Assembly: GCF_018812025.1 (NCBI RefSeq)
Contig: NC_063049.1
Coordinates: 13,240,258-13,304,257, forward strand
Direction of reading: 5' to 3'
Source of the DNA: Megalobrama amblycephala
Taxonomy: Eukaryota; Chordata; Actinopteri; Cypriniformes; Xenocyprididae
Length of the DNA stretch: 64,000 nt
Shown here: positions 1-14,000 of the stretch, piece by piece
Position numbering within the stretch: position 1 is the stretch's first letter
Layout of the letters: every line of letters begins with the position of its first letter
Notes under the pieces: model-generated
What the model was told of the DNA's origin: nothing
What the model saw: only the letters and a program-made list of their open reading frames with translations
Databases searched by the model: none
Translations under genes and position numbers: made by a program

Positions 1-292
1 TGAATAAAGTCGTAGTTTTTGTTATTTTTGGACCAAAATGTATTTTCGATGCTTCAAAAAATTCTAACTAACTCACTGATGTCACATGGACTACTTTGAT
101 GATGTTTTCATTACCTTTCTGGACATGGACAGTATACCGTACATACATTCTCAATGGAGGGACAGAAAGCTCTCGGACTAAATCTAAAATATCTTAAACT
201 GTGTTCCGAAGATGAACTGAAGTCTTACGGGTTTGGAACGACATGAGGGTGAGTCATTAATGACATAATTTTTGGGTGAACTAACCCTTTAA
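1..292. repeat. TTAA-type MITE, right part (AGGGTTAGTTCACCC family)
   Basis: The right end reads TTTTTGGGTGAACTAACCC then TTTAA, the terminal repeat shared by many elements in this window. The left end lies outside. Internal text (ATCTTAAACTGTGTTCCGAAG; GGAACGACATGAGGGTGAGT) matches the copies at 2656, 5262, 22288 and 28624. The TTAA termini fit elements such as piggyBac that target TTAA; assignment to a superfamily is inference. Confidence 0.75.
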
Positions 293-1345
293 TCCTTTAA
301 TTTAGAATAGCGAGCTGCAAGAATAGCTTAGATTTCCAAAAACCTGCAGTAATCTGACAAGGAAAAGTGCGTACCACGCGTTTTCCACGTCAAAGACTAT
401 TTTATAAATCAAATCCGTGCTTACGCATGCTTTATGAATGAGGCCCCAGAACACTCTGGCTGTTTGATTGACAGCTCCAGTGATTGTAAAGGGAGCATTT
501 TTTGATCGCTTTCTATATATAATTTAATTACAGTTTAAATAAAAGATTTTTTTAAACCTACTAAGAGAAAAAATGTGAAGTTGACCGTTTAGTCACTGGT
601 TTGATTTACTGACAATAAACGATTTTAAGACAAAGAACATCTGACTGTACATGAATCATTATATATCATAAATCACTGGTCACTAGTGATTAGACATGTA
701 CACATAATCTGTACATATCAAACGAAAAAAAAAAAAAATGACAGATCGTTTCGCAAGATAAGACCCTTGTTCCTCATCTGTTACCGTTTAAAGCTCTTCG
801 AAGCTGAAGAAAGAAAGACATGAATATCTTGGATGACATGGGTGTGAGTAAATTATCAGGAAAATTTTATTTGAAAGTGGACTAATCCTTAAAGGACGCA
901 TCCTTTTTGGAGCTTGACAGACATGCTGTATGAACTGTCTTTTTATGGAAAAGAGCTGCATGAAGAGTCGCTTTTTTTCTGTTCTGCAGAAAAATAACAC
1001 ACATGAGGGTGTGTAAATACTGACTGATTTTCAGTTTTAGATGAACTATTTCTTTAACCCACACTAGAGCAGTCTAAGTCTGAAGACAGCATGGCACATT
1101 TCCAAGTAATGACAATGCTGCCAGACTGGATCTCGAAGAGCTAACCAGGTTTTTGCAGCAGTTGAAGGCATAAATTAGTCTGTTGTCAGACAGGCATGCC
1201 AATGATTCAAGCTTCTCCAAGGCCAGAGGAGTTTACTTTACAGTAGGCTTCAATTTGAACCTCAAAACAATCTGGAGGAAAAACACATCAACCATGCAGC
1301 TGGGTGATAAAATTTGCTAGTTACTGGCACATACTGTAATTGACA
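293..1345. other. Intergenic, no gene recognised
   Basis: 3' of epsti1. Apart from the repeat fragment at 738-892, I see AT-rich sequence without a supportable gene or RNA. Confidence 0.5.
738..892. repeat. Fragment of the AGGATTAGTCCAC palindromic TTAA element
   Basis: Matches the right arm of the full copy at 35479-36642 (ACAGATCGTTTCGCAAGATAAG; CATGAATATCTTGGATGACATG) and ends GTGGACTAATCCTTAA. The left arm is absent. Confidence 0.7.
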
Positions 1346-1650
1346 TTAAAGGGATAGTTTACCCAAAAATGAAAATTCTGTTCATCATTTTCTCACCCTC
1401 AAGTTGCTCCAAACCTCTGTTCTGCTGTACACAAAGGAAGAATGTTTATAACCAAACAGATCTTGCCCCCCATTGACTACCATAGTAGAAAAAAAAATAC
1501 TATGGTAGTAAATGGGGGGTGAGATCTGCTTGCTTATAAACATTCTTCCAAATATCTTCCTTTGTGTACAGCAGAACAGAGGTTTGGAGCAACTTGAGGG
1601 TGAGAAAATGATGAACAAAATTTTCATTTTTGGGTAAACTATCCCTTTAA
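1346..1650. repeat. Palindromic TTAA MITE, 305 bp
   Basis: Begins TTAAAGGGATAGTTTACCC and ends GGGTAAACTATCCCTTTAA. The two halves are near-perfect inverted repeats around 1490-1500 (for example CAAACCTCTGTTCTGCTGTA against its complement). It would form a long hairpin. Open frames here are products of the repeat. Confidence 0.85.
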
Positions 1651-1727
1651 TCTCTCATAACTCAAGTAGTTTGTATATACAGGGACATCTAAAAGTATCA
1701 CGTGTCAAGAATGCTGGGGCATTTTTT

Positions 1728-1733
1728 TTTATT
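1728..1733 (-). terminator. Candidate epsti1 polyadenylation signal AATAAA
   Basis: AATAAA on the minus strand about 170 nt beyond the epsti1 stop codon. It is the first such hexamer I see, so it is the probable end of a short 3' UTR. Cleavage would fall near 1700-1715. Confidence 0.55.
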
Positions 1734-1904
1734 TACACAATATGCTATGCTGTCCAGCAACGGAGGTGAGAGATCTGTTTAATATCACACACACGTGGAA
1801 GCTTTGAGAGTCGAGAGTTCGAAATGGAGACGTTTCCAGAAGTGCTGTGAAATGAAACAGACCTAAACACACACAGTGCCATGGCGGATGCATATAAATC
1901 TTGT

Positions 1905-2097
1905 TTAAGACTCACCATCCTCCTCTGCACTGTCTGTATGGACCTGTGATGGGTTGGGTGCTGTGGATAAGGCTGTATCCTGTGGTTTGTCATCATCATC
2001 CAGCCAGACATTACTGCTTTCAGGGGTTTGGGTCACGGGTTCAGACACCCTACCTGAATTTCTCGCCTCCAGACGGTCTAGGAAGGCCGAGTTCACC
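1905..2097 (-). CDS. epsti1: epsti1 terminal coding exon 10
   Basis: Begins (R)VNSAFLDRLEARNSGR, matching human RRVNNAFLDRLQGK, and runs to TAA at 1907-1905 after an acidic tail (WLDDDDKPQ... EEDGES). A consensus donor G|GTGAGT overlaps the last codons (exon edge at 1916), so an alternative splice to a further 3' exon is possible. The distal tail is not recognisably conserved. Confidence 0.85.
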
Positions 2098-5000
2098 CTG
2101 AAGAGAGCAAAACATCATCAGAACATTTCACAACGTGTTCCGAGCAATGGAATACTCCTACTTCATTAGAACAGTGGGGCTTTAACAGAGACCATGTTGA
2201 AATCACAAATGAATCTGTAAGTAAAAGAAACATTTTATGATTTTGGAAAATTTTAAATTAGAACTGTTATGGATATTCTAGGTTTCTACCATTGTGAAAA
2301 AGAAGTGTGCTTAATTGTACTGAATGAGCACTGGTAGTGTACTTCAAATATTCAAAATATAAAATTAAGGAAATAAAAGCCACTTAAGTGAACTTTAAAT
2401 GAAAATGTTTCTTAAAATTAGGTTTTACTTTAAAGTACATTTTACATAATGTTTTAATATTTTGTTGTGCTTTAAAGTACACTTATTCTGATGTGTTGAC
2501 TAATATGCTAAAGCAGACGTAAAGTACTTAATTATAATTTTAACTGTAGCATGTCATTCGATATACTAAAAGCAACTTGCCCTGACTTGTCTTAAAATAT
2601 GTCAGTGTCATTGTTTTATCTTGAGACAGGTCTCATCTTTTAGTCTGAGACTAGATTAAAGTTCACCCAAAAATGAAAATTTTGTCATTAATTACTCAAC
2701 CGTAAGACCTTCATTCATCTTCGGAACACAAATTGAGATATTTTTGATAAAATCCGATGGCTCAGTGAGGCCTCCATTGCCAGCAAGATAATAAACACTT
2801 TCAGATGCCCAGAAAGCTACTAAAGACATATTTAAAACAGTTCTTGTGACCACAGTGGTTTAACTTTAATGTTATGAAGCGATGAGAATACTTTTTGTGT
2901 GCCAAAAAAACAAAATAATGACTTTATTCAACAATATCTAGTGATGGGCGATTTCAAAACACTGCTTCATGAAGCTTTGAAGCGTTACGAATGTTTTGTT
3001 TCGAATCAGTGGTTCAGAGCATGTATAAAACTGCCATAGTCACATGATTTCAGTAAATGAGGCTTCGTTACATCATAATTGTTTCGAAATTTCAATGGTT
3101 CACCACTGGGGGGCGTGACTTTGGCAGTTTGATACATGCTCCGAAATACTGATTCGAAACAAAAGATCGGTAAAGCTTCGAAGCTTCATGAAGCAGTGTG
3201 CTGAAATCGCCCATCACTAGATATTGTTGAATAAAGTCTTTTTTTTTTTTTTTGGCAAGATGAACAAAGGTCTTATGGGTGTGGAACGACATGAGGCTGA
3301 GTAATTAATGACAGAATTATAATTTTTGGGTGAACTAACCCTTTAAGCCTTGTCTGTGAAACTGGGGAATAAAGATGTACTTAACTCCTACTTAAGTGGG
3401 TCAAAAGGACACTGTTGTTAATCTAATTGCATTTAATATAAATTTAAACTATAAAACACAATTAACATGCAATTAAGTCCTTGAAAACATTACATCCAGT
3501 TCACAATTCTGTTTTGATTTCATTTTCAGTCATTGCTATGCTCTGTTTTGCTTGAGTTCCCGGTCATTGTTAGTTTCCCTGGTTGTTAAGTAATTCCTTC
3601 ACCTGTTCAGACTTCCATTGATTACTCTCCCTGTTTATTTAAACCTTGAGGTTTTTTTTTTTTTTTTGTACTGTGTCGTCAATGTTTAACGTGGTTGTGT
3701 TATTTAGCTTATTCCTGTAATCTTTTACAAAAGAGTTTTTCCAAGTTGTTTTGTTTCTTGGATTCTCATGTCGTGCGCTTCATTACAGCTATACATGATA
3801 ATTATTTCCGTAATTTGTTAAAGTATGATAAAATGTATTTATTTGTCCCCAATTGTGTATTCAAGTTGTGCTTCATACTTTATACAGGTTTCAAAATGTA
3901 TTTTGAAACCTGTATGAATTCTCCCATGAAACACATAAGTAGCTATTTATATAAAGATGCTCTCTGAATCATCTAAAATCATGCTGGAGAACCTGATCAT
4001 CAGGTTTTACTCAAACAATACAGTTCATGCAGTCATTGTGGAGTCATTAAAGCAACCAAAATACTAAATGATATGATATTTTTCCAATTCAACTTTCATT
4101 CATTCAAATCGCAACGTTGACAATATAATTTGTAATAAAAAAATGGCATCAAATTATAAAAATGCATAATATAAGCATTTTCACTAGTGGTCTCAGAGTC
4201 CTTTATTAATTCTGACAGTCATGGTTTTTTAAGCGGTTTGTCATGATTAGGCGCCCATACCGCCGATGGTCAGCTTCAGCCCGTCTCTTCCTGTCCTCCT
4301 CCTGTTGTTTTTGTTTTTCCTCCAGAATGTCTGTCTGGAAATACAGTAGTAAGTTAATGAAAATTTCATCTCTAACAGAAATGTCTCCTCTACTTATGTA
4401 AAGGGATTCAAGATCTGTGGCTGTAATAATTTAATTGCACATTTGCATGAATAAACAACAATATCAACATGATAGGTCAGACTGACCTATTGTCCTTGAT
4501 GCATATCAGTTAAGTTAAGTTTGTGTTTGACCGACATAGAGGCATTCAAAGCCACAGAAATACCACTATACAGCCAGCTGGAAAACACCTACACTACTTC
4601 ATCCATGAATACCTCCTATAACCTAGAACATGGTAATCAATAGCATATGCTAGGCAGAGTTAGTTCTTTTTCTTGGCAAAGCCCAGCTGTGGTGTTCCTG
4701 AAGCAAAAGTGGAGGTGATGCTCGTATGTTCAGGCCATCTGTTTCACTTCCTTTATTCTATACCTTTCTCCTCTGCTCCTCTTTCATCTTAAGCAGGGCT
4801 GCGTTCTCCTCCTCTCTTCTGGAATCCCTGTACTCATGACATTTACCCTGTGAAGAAACAGTGGCCACGCAATGAAAACTAGGAATGTGCAAAAATATTT
4901 ATTTTTTTTAAAAATTGACTATGCTGAGTTTCCTGAACGCCCTGAATAATTAGGCTCGTTTCATGTTGAACTTACTTACTTGCTACTTAGATGCTGTTCA

Positions 5001-8000
5001 CATAGGATGAGTTTTTGTGTTCAATAACTTATTTGTTCCACGCTATCTTAAAAATGCAATGCTTATGGCAGGTGCTCAAAAACTTTGATGCAATGGCTAA
5101 ATATGCCCATTTGGATGTTTGTGGACCACTCACAGTGGCCATATTATGCATATTGCACACAATAATTGCAAGCACTGACAAAAACTGACAGTTCCAATCT
5201 GATTAGTTGACTTTACGCTTTTACGCGTCAATGGACATTGGACTTGACAAAATTTGACATCAAAGTTTAGTTTAATTACTCACCTTCATGTCCTTCCACA
5301 CCCGTAAGACTTTCATTCATCTTCGGAACACAAATTAAGATATTTTTGATGAAATCAGAGAGGTATATTCTCTATAGACAGCAATTTAACTGACACTTTC
5401 AAGATCCAGAAAGGTACTAAAGTTTTGTTTTGTTTTGTTTTTGCGCACAAAAATATTCTCTTCACTTTATAAAATTAAGGTTGAACCACTGCAGTCACGT
5501 TGACGGTTTTAACAATGTCTTTAGTACCTTTCTGGACCTTGAAAGTGACGGTTAAATTGCTGTTGATGGACGAGTCATATACCTCTCAAATTTCATATCT
5601 TAATTTGTGTTCTGAAGATAAATGAAGGTCTTACGGGTATAGAATGACATGAGGGTAAATACTTAATGACAGAATTTTCATTTTTGGGTGAACTAATGCT
5701 TTAAGTTCTGAAGTTCTGTGAGATATGTAAGCACTTATATTAGGGATGAGATTTTTCTGTATTTAAGGCATGGAAAGGCATTTTTTTATAAAGCACATTT
5801 AAAACAGCCCCTGCCGAATAAAGTGCTGTACAATCTAACAACACAAAAAGATAAATAAAACAATAAAATACATATGTCATTAATGTACTAAAAACATATT
5901 TGAATCAGTTCATGTGAGTACAGTGGTTCAATATTAATATTATAAAGTGACGAGAATATTTTTGGTGCGCCAAAAAAACTAAATAAAGACTTATTTAGTG
6001 ATGGCCGATTTCAAAACACTGCTTCAGGAAGCTTCAGAGTGTTATGATCCTTCTGTGTCGAATCATGATTCGGATCGGGTGTCAAACTGCTGAAATCACG
6101 TGACTTTGGCCCTCCGAACCGCTGATTCGACACGCTGATTCATTATGCTCCGAAGCTTCATGAAGCAGTGTTTTGAAATCGGCCATCACTATATAAGTTG
6201 TTATTTTGACGCACCAAAAATATTCTCGTCGCTTTACAATATTAATATTGAACCACTGTACTCACATGAACTGATTTAAACATGTTTTTAGTACATTAAT
6301 GGATCTTGAGAGAGGAAATGTCATTGTTCCCTAGGCAGGCCTCATGGAGCCATCGGATTTCAACAAAAATATCTTAATTTGCGTTCCGAAGATTAACGAA
6401 GGTCTTAAGGGTGTGGAACGGCATGAGGGTGAGTAATAAATGACAGAATTTTCATTTTTGGGCAAACTAACCCTTTAATAGTCCATAGATATCATCGTCA
6501 GTTCGTACTGCCGATGACAAGAGGATGCAATAAGACCTGTTTTCCTGTTTGCGATGTTCGGCATAAAGCCTATATGTATTAAGAATGATTTAGAAATCTG
6601 TTGTCAACAAAAAAGAAGCTTCAAGGTCTTCCTGCAGTTATGTATGTGTACTGTATGTCTGTAAATATACACTGCCCTCCAAAAGTTTGGAAACGCCCTA
6701 GAAAAGTGGGGTTTTGGACAATACTGGCATGAATCCTTTTTAATTTGTGATAATTTTGCACTGATAAGGGACAACACAAACTACGAAAACATATTTTATT
6801 ACATAAACAGTTTATACATAGAAATAGAAGTTCTAATTGGTTCATTGTATTCTAAACTTAACTGGCAATCAATTGTTGAAGCTATTAAGGTGTGCTGACC
6901 CAAAAATCTTTTACAAACCTGGGCCAAGTTTAAACCAGTAACCAGGCATCACAGCTGGCAAAGGGGCATGTCTGACTTTGACATGTATATATTGCCAATT
7001 TATGTAATCAAAATGAAAGTTATTATTGCTGGTCTTCAATGATAATGGCAAGTTACTTTAATGTATTTGCAAGGATTTATGCTGATGTCGTCCAAAACCA
7101 CACTTTGCCAGGGGTGTTTCCAAACTTTTGGAGGGCAGTGTACATATATACATACATATGTATATGTACTACATATATATTTTCTGTACAACTGTTCATG
7201 ACAACTGTTTCAATTAATTATCCCACAGTGGCCTATTATTGTGGTATACTGTATTTCAGATATCTAGGCCGTAAAAAGCAAGTAAAAACAAAACTGCGGT
7301 TGGTCATTGTCAATGTCAGTCAGGTGGTCTCTTCCTATCAAAGTAGGCAGTTCTTAGCCAGAATAAGCTGCAATGAGGACCAATGAGACTTTATTCTGCA
7401 AGTCAATCATTGTGAACCATCCATGGACAAAACCATACTGGAACCCCAGCCATTGTCCATACAGTGCTACCCCCGAGGGAGAGCCCATCACACATTTCAG
7501 CACGAAACTGGGCTCTGAAATGGGTGTTAGCTGTGATGTTACTTTAAGTTTCTCATGGCCCTGTTCAGAAAGATGCTGTAAGGAGGGGCAAGCAGAGAGC
7601 CTGGAAGTTGAAGAGATCCATTGTGTGTTTGGTCAGACGGCCTGGGGACAGCAGGCAGGGGCTGCTCTGTTTGGAATGGCTAGAGAGTAAGGGGAATAGG
7701 TGGGACGACCTGGGCCTGGCATCCTGGGAAGCCAATACAAAGGATCTTTTGCACAAACAGAGGATATGGTGGAGATTAATCTGTCTTGTGGAAGCATCAC
7801 TGAAAGCATAACAATTCTCGGTGGCCACAAAACCACATCAAGAACCCGTCTTTCCACAAACACTTTGATCGGCGGGCCTACGACATTTAGGTTGGAGCGT
7901 TTCATTACTTGGCCTGGAGGCCATCCAGCCACTTAAGTCAATACAGCAAGAGAAAGCACAATCGAACGGCCTCCTCTCCCGGTAAGCCGAGAGAGCCAGA

Positions 8001-11000
8001 GCTCTGCACAGAATGCTGTTGCATGCGTTGTGTACCCTGCAGTTCTAATGCACGATCTGTCTATTAGAGGGATTTTCCCCATTAGTCATCCAGAGGGAAG
8101 TCCTCGAAAGTCTCAAACAGGGAACAATTTCAGACGGGTTTTGAAAGCCGCACAACAAAACATTCTTTGCTTGACATGAGACGTTGTCGTTTTTTAACAG
8201 TGCTGTCAGATGCCAGTTTTAGTGGTTTCTACAACATAAGAGGCAGCCCTCAAACCTCTTATGGTCAGCCCAGCCCCACCAGTCACGGTCAGAAATTAAC
8301 CAGGGCTCGGCAAATTGCCACTGAATGTGACAGAAATACTCCTGCAGCAAACTCCTCTATTTGATCTGTTACCTAACATTTGATATATTTCATTACATCA
8401 AATTCTAGGCCTTTGTAGTGATCCCAGTACTGTTAATACAACACAATGTCTGTCTCAAAGGTGAGCGTTGTGAATGTGCAGTATTTGTCATGCTTTGTGA
8501 TAAAAAAAAAAAAAAATAAAATTAGCTCTGAAAACAATGAATGTGAAGTAAACACACCCAAAAACCAATAGAGATTTCATTTAAATAAATCAAAAATATT
8601 TGCCACAAAAGACAGCAGAAAGCTGTATCTATAACAGATCTAGACAGGTGGAGCTGGGGAGGAAGTGTGAAAATTAAATTTTAACGTCAATGTGCGCTGC
8701 TAATAGACCAGCTTGCAGCAGAAAATGTGTGCAACATTTAAATGTTTGATGTAATAATGCCTAATATTTGATTGGTTGAGAGAGATGTACTGAAAAATAT
8801 TAAGCAGCACAACAGTTTTCATCATGGACAATAATAAGAAATGTTTCTTGAGTAACAAATTATATTTTATTAACGTAGTTCAGGAGGAACAAGTCAAATA
8901 AGCTACCCAATCATTACGTCATCTTAATGATTACGTCATCTCAACCAGCTGTCAACAATCTGTAATCAACGTATCTACCCAATCGGCATGAGTTCAGGCC
9001 TGTATATAATCACAGTCAAAACTCACCCAAGGATCCTCGACAGTTTCCAGAATCCCTCCACCACCCCGTCTCCTCACACTCTCTGGGTTACTTCATATAA
9101 TCTAAAAGGGGGGTACTCTGTGTTCGGACTGATTACCGAGCTCGGAGCCCTCTCCCCGGACAGCACGCCAAATACGTTTACCAATTTATTTACCTGACTT
9201 ATTTGTAAGTGTGAACTCGTGAATCAGCATATTAGAATGATTAATGAAGGATCATGTGACACTGAAGACTGGAGTAATGATGCTGAAAATTCAGCTTAAA
9301 ATGTTACAATATATTAAAATAGAAAAGTTATTGTAGTTTTTTGATCAAATAAATGTACTCTTAAAGGTGCACTATATAATATTTTCTGTCTGCTAGAGGT
9401 CGCTAGAGGCCTATTCAAAACAAAGGCATAGCTTGATGATGCCAACTTTGAGTGTGGAATCTTGGGACATGTGGTCTTCACCTCAACGCCGGTGGGATAG
9501 AATTGGTATAGGACTCGGGAAGAAATCATGTTCATGAATGCGATTATTACTGTAGTATGAAGCAGAGCAGGACCGAGTGTTGTGGGAGCTGAACGAGGCC
9601 GCTGGAGCGATTGCGCAACATGCCGCGAGCAGCTGAACTTTTATTATGTCACAGTTGCCGGCGCTGCTTCCGCTTTTCCGGTCATGAGTATGAGGTAACG
9701 CAGCTCTGTTTATCATATTAGATACATTTGAGAGTGTTGAAAATGATGTTATAATGTTACTCTGCGCGTTCGCTCGGCGGCTGCTGTGAGACACTTGTTG
9801 CACACTGCAGTAAGATAGATCGATATTAGAATATCATATTAACTGCTGAATGGCTTGTGTTGATAAATGGCATGCAATTAATTTTAAACATTGTATGATG
9901 GACAAAATTCTGTATTACTGTTACTAAAAATAAAGCTGCATCTGATTATGCTATCTTAGCTAATTGACAAAATAGTGTTTTTCTCTGAGGCATGGTGAGG
10001 CATGGTAAAGCATGGTACTCGCAAATAAATCAAGAAAATTATATGTAAACAATAAGACTAAACGTGTTGAGCTATATAACAACGATTAGTTGTCTATTAA
10101 AACATGTAATATATTAAAGCGTCTTTGGTGTTTCCATGGTTTCTACAAAATAAAACCGGAAACCGAGGGTAACGCGGGTATGCGACTCCTCACACGTCCC
10201 GGAGCCATGGTTAAAATTGCAATTTTCTCACGATTTACAAATAGTTGGAAACATCTGGGATATTGTAAGTACTCAAGTGAACAAAATATATAACACTGGT
10301 CTAGTGGTTTGGTTTCTGGATATTTTACTGCAAAAATCTTACATATTGCACCTTTAATGATCCTGCAAGCAGACAAAGTGTGTTAAAAAAAGCAAAGCAT
10401 GATCTATATCTCAGTGTTTGGTTAACACAAGAGCATACTGATGCATACCGAAGCTGTTTAAAATTCAAGTGAAATCATGGTGGTTAGCAGTAATTAACAC
10501 CTCGAAAGCATCCTGTTAGATTGCTTTTGTCATTGGCTGAGACTCTGGCTCCTTTCCAGGTACTTTCACTCAAACAATACAGGTTATTCCACACCAGTCT
10601 TTCTTTTTGTTGAATTCTCACAGACCCATCTCTGCCTTTTGTGTGGCGTGCTCGCTGCGAACTCTGGGAAGTCCCCTGAACTCTGCTTGCCTCACCATTC
10701 AGAAGCAGCACTTGCGCATTTCGAACTGAGAAAGCTTTATGATGGACTCAGATGGCCCTCTCCGGCGTGAGGCTAATAAGGAGATAATTGGGGGACCTTT
10801 GCAGCAGGCCTACTCTTTGCTACAGTCCAATGTGCCATGTCAATGAAAGCTCTCGAGTGAGGACTGTTTACTTTAAAAACATGTTTCAAAGACAAATCAA
10901 TTGGTGTGAATTATTCCAGTGCCTCAGGCTCTAACCTCAGCACCACAGTTATGCACAAGAGGCTTGAACACGGGCCTATGGAGCATACAGTTCATTTTTG

Positions 11001-14000
11001 GCCTCTGTCTTACCCAGGATGATGCTGGTATGATATTGCTTGATGCCATAGAAACGGTACTGCTGGACCTCTCAAATCTTTGAAGAAACTCCTCGGTTTT
11101 CCTGCAGGAGGAAAAGACATAATTGTGATTACAGGGATGGTTCGTCCAAAAATTCTGTCGTCATTTACTCATCCTCATGTTGTTCCAAACCCATATAGCT
11201 TTCTTTCTTCCAAAAATGAAAAAAAAGTGCACTGAATTCTGAACTATATATTCATTTTTGAGGAAAAGACTGAAATGTAAGTTATTTACCGACTGTTTTG
11301 GACTGTTGGATGCTCTCAAATCTGCATATATACTAGGGCTGCAAAATAATATTTGATGTTTAATGTGTTAAAAATAATTCAGTTAATTGAAATATAATTA
11401 ATTTAGCAGCCATCGTACCAAACGGCATAAACTCAGTTTTAGAGCCTTTCATTTTCAGCAAGTTATGCTGCATTCAGATTCTGATTTCTTCTGGCACTCA
11501 CTCAAAACAGCTAACGTATGTATTTAACGTAATGTAAATTTGAGTATCATCAGTATCGCAATAATACTCCAGGCTATAAATCCTAATAATCTGCCCAAGT
11601 TGAAGCATATATGCTAAATAAATTTGGGCCCACTACTGAACTCTGAGAAACACCCTGTCAAGCTGGCATGGTATCAGATTTATGATTTCCCAGACTAATG
11701 CACTGGGCAATCGAATACCATCCCGGAAAGACCAAGCCAGCTGTGCAGCCCATGGCATATGGTGTCAAAGGCAGCACTGATGTCTAACAAGACCAAGATA
11801 CTTTTTGTAACCAATTGCAATGTGCCAAATTTGAATATACACATATTAAAACTGCATCAATGAGATTTAAAAGCTAAAGCAAAAGGAAACAATTTTTATG
11901 AATAACAACTTAAATTTTGGGTTGGTTTTCAAACAAAGCTACTGGATAATTTGAGAAAACTTGGAATATAGTGCAGAATTCATATGGACTGCTGCAGTAA
12001 TGATGCATTATTGTGATTTTTTTTTTTGGCCAGTTTGGAGCTTAATAGCCTCTGGAATGGAGGCCAGACTGGTAAAAAAATGCTTTCACTGTAGAATCAT
12101 ATGGGTTTGTTGTCATTTGGGTAACTGATGACAAAAGTTTCACTGCCAACAGTGGCTTATATCTGTTTCACTAACTTGTAGAATTCCTTGCATTTGCTTT
12201 CAATCATCTCTTGACAAGATCTCTAAACAAAAGGCATATTTTCTACAGAACATGGGCCAAGGGTAAACTTGTGCATTCAGGTTTATTGTTTTTGGATAAT
12301 GGCCAATAGAGCAGCTTAACATCCTTCTTCCTCCTTTAAACAAATCACACTTTAAATCTGTCATATAGGAATAATGTTAACGTACTTTTGCTTGTCGTGC
12401 TGATACCGCTCCTGTCTCTGTTCCTCTTCTTGCGTTGTTCTCATCTTTAGCTTATTGGCCTACAATGCAATAAAGATGTTTGGATGTAAAAGTACTTACA
12501 GTGTCCATTCAGCTTAATATGCAAAATGAACCATAAGCAAGCCATTTATAGGTTGATTCTCCAGAAAATTATTCTGACCAGCTGGACATACAGTAAAAAG
12601 GTTGGCTTATCCAATGGTGTGAGTTTAGGGCAGAACTATCAGTTCTTACCAACAAATTACAGACAGAGTGTTTGGGAAACATGTTTGAATACAATCAGTA
12701 TTTTTGCAATTCTATTTGGTGAAGCTAGTGCAGCAGATGTTTCTATATTCTGTGATTCTTCTGTGCTGTCCAAAAAATGCATGAAAACATTTTTTTTTTT
12801 TTTTTTTACAGCCATTTAAACACCATGACTTTTTTGCAGTGTAATGGTCATTCAGTATTTGGACAATTGCCTTCAATACCATTCTTACTGCATTTCATTG
12901 GCTCTGTATTTGTATTTTCCACAATGACAATAAAGTTAAATCTAATCTAATTAAAAACTTTTTTTCTTTAACTGTTTTTCATTTCCAGCATTCCAGTATT
13001 CCAAGCTTATCTACAATCCCGAGATCCCTAAAGTAAACCATTATTACACTACGAGAACTGCCAAGCAGTGACCGGCACATGTTTTAGCGAATGAACTTTG
13101 GTGTCTGTGGTTGCTGGAATAATTAGACTCGTCAATCACACAAAGCTCATGCAGCAGCTGAAGTCTAATATCTCCTTTAATTGCAGAGAATATGATAACT
13201 TGTATGTTGCCTGCAGTGACATCTGGAGTTATAAAGTCTGAATTACAAAGGCATCATAAAAAACGCTCCAAACATAAGCCAGATGACCAGATGAAGTTTT
13301 GCAGATGCATGAGAGTAACAGAATGCCCTACAGAAATGCTGTAAAAAATCAGATGTAAACAATTTGTTGGGCAGTACCTTCTCTCGCTGTATGGCCTTCA
13401 TCTTCTCAATCTCCTCCTCCTCTGCCTGTCTCTTTTTTCTATCCATTTCCTCTTTCATGAGCTGTGGAGATATTCAAATGTAGTGTGTAAGCATGCAAAA
13501 CACCACAAGTGTTTAGGAAATTGAATCGGATATTTTAAACGGGTACTTCTAAACCTTTTTTTTCAGCTTTGACTGGCGTGCTTCCATCTGCTGTCTCTGT
13601 CTAACTTCTGCCAATGATACTGCACCACCTGTAATAGAATGTTTGCAGCTTTAGAAGTTCTTTCCTTTGGTCTTTTGTGTTTTAGATCAAGACTTCCATA
13701 TATTTCATCTTCGCATTACCAAGTTGCTCTGGTGGTAGGTGAATGGGACCAGGACGATTCTCTTCCTTCCATTTCCTCAGATCCTCCTCTTCTTTCTGTG
13801 CAACTGCAGCGAGAGAAATTTATAAACACAAATGGGATGGTCTGACAGCTGGCTGAAACTCAGGGCTGGCAATTGGAAGTGTGCATGGTGCATTCTAATA
13901 AAAGACTATGTTCTACACACACTTTTAAACAAAAATAAAATCTGAAATACACTACTACACAAATTTTGCCCATATGTTTTTTCCCGATTTGCAGTTGCCG

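Noticed and set aside
7373..7936. Overlapping open frames of 78-105 aa in epsti1 intron 7
   Set aside because: Frames overlap on both strands, lack recognisable motifs and lack splice partners.
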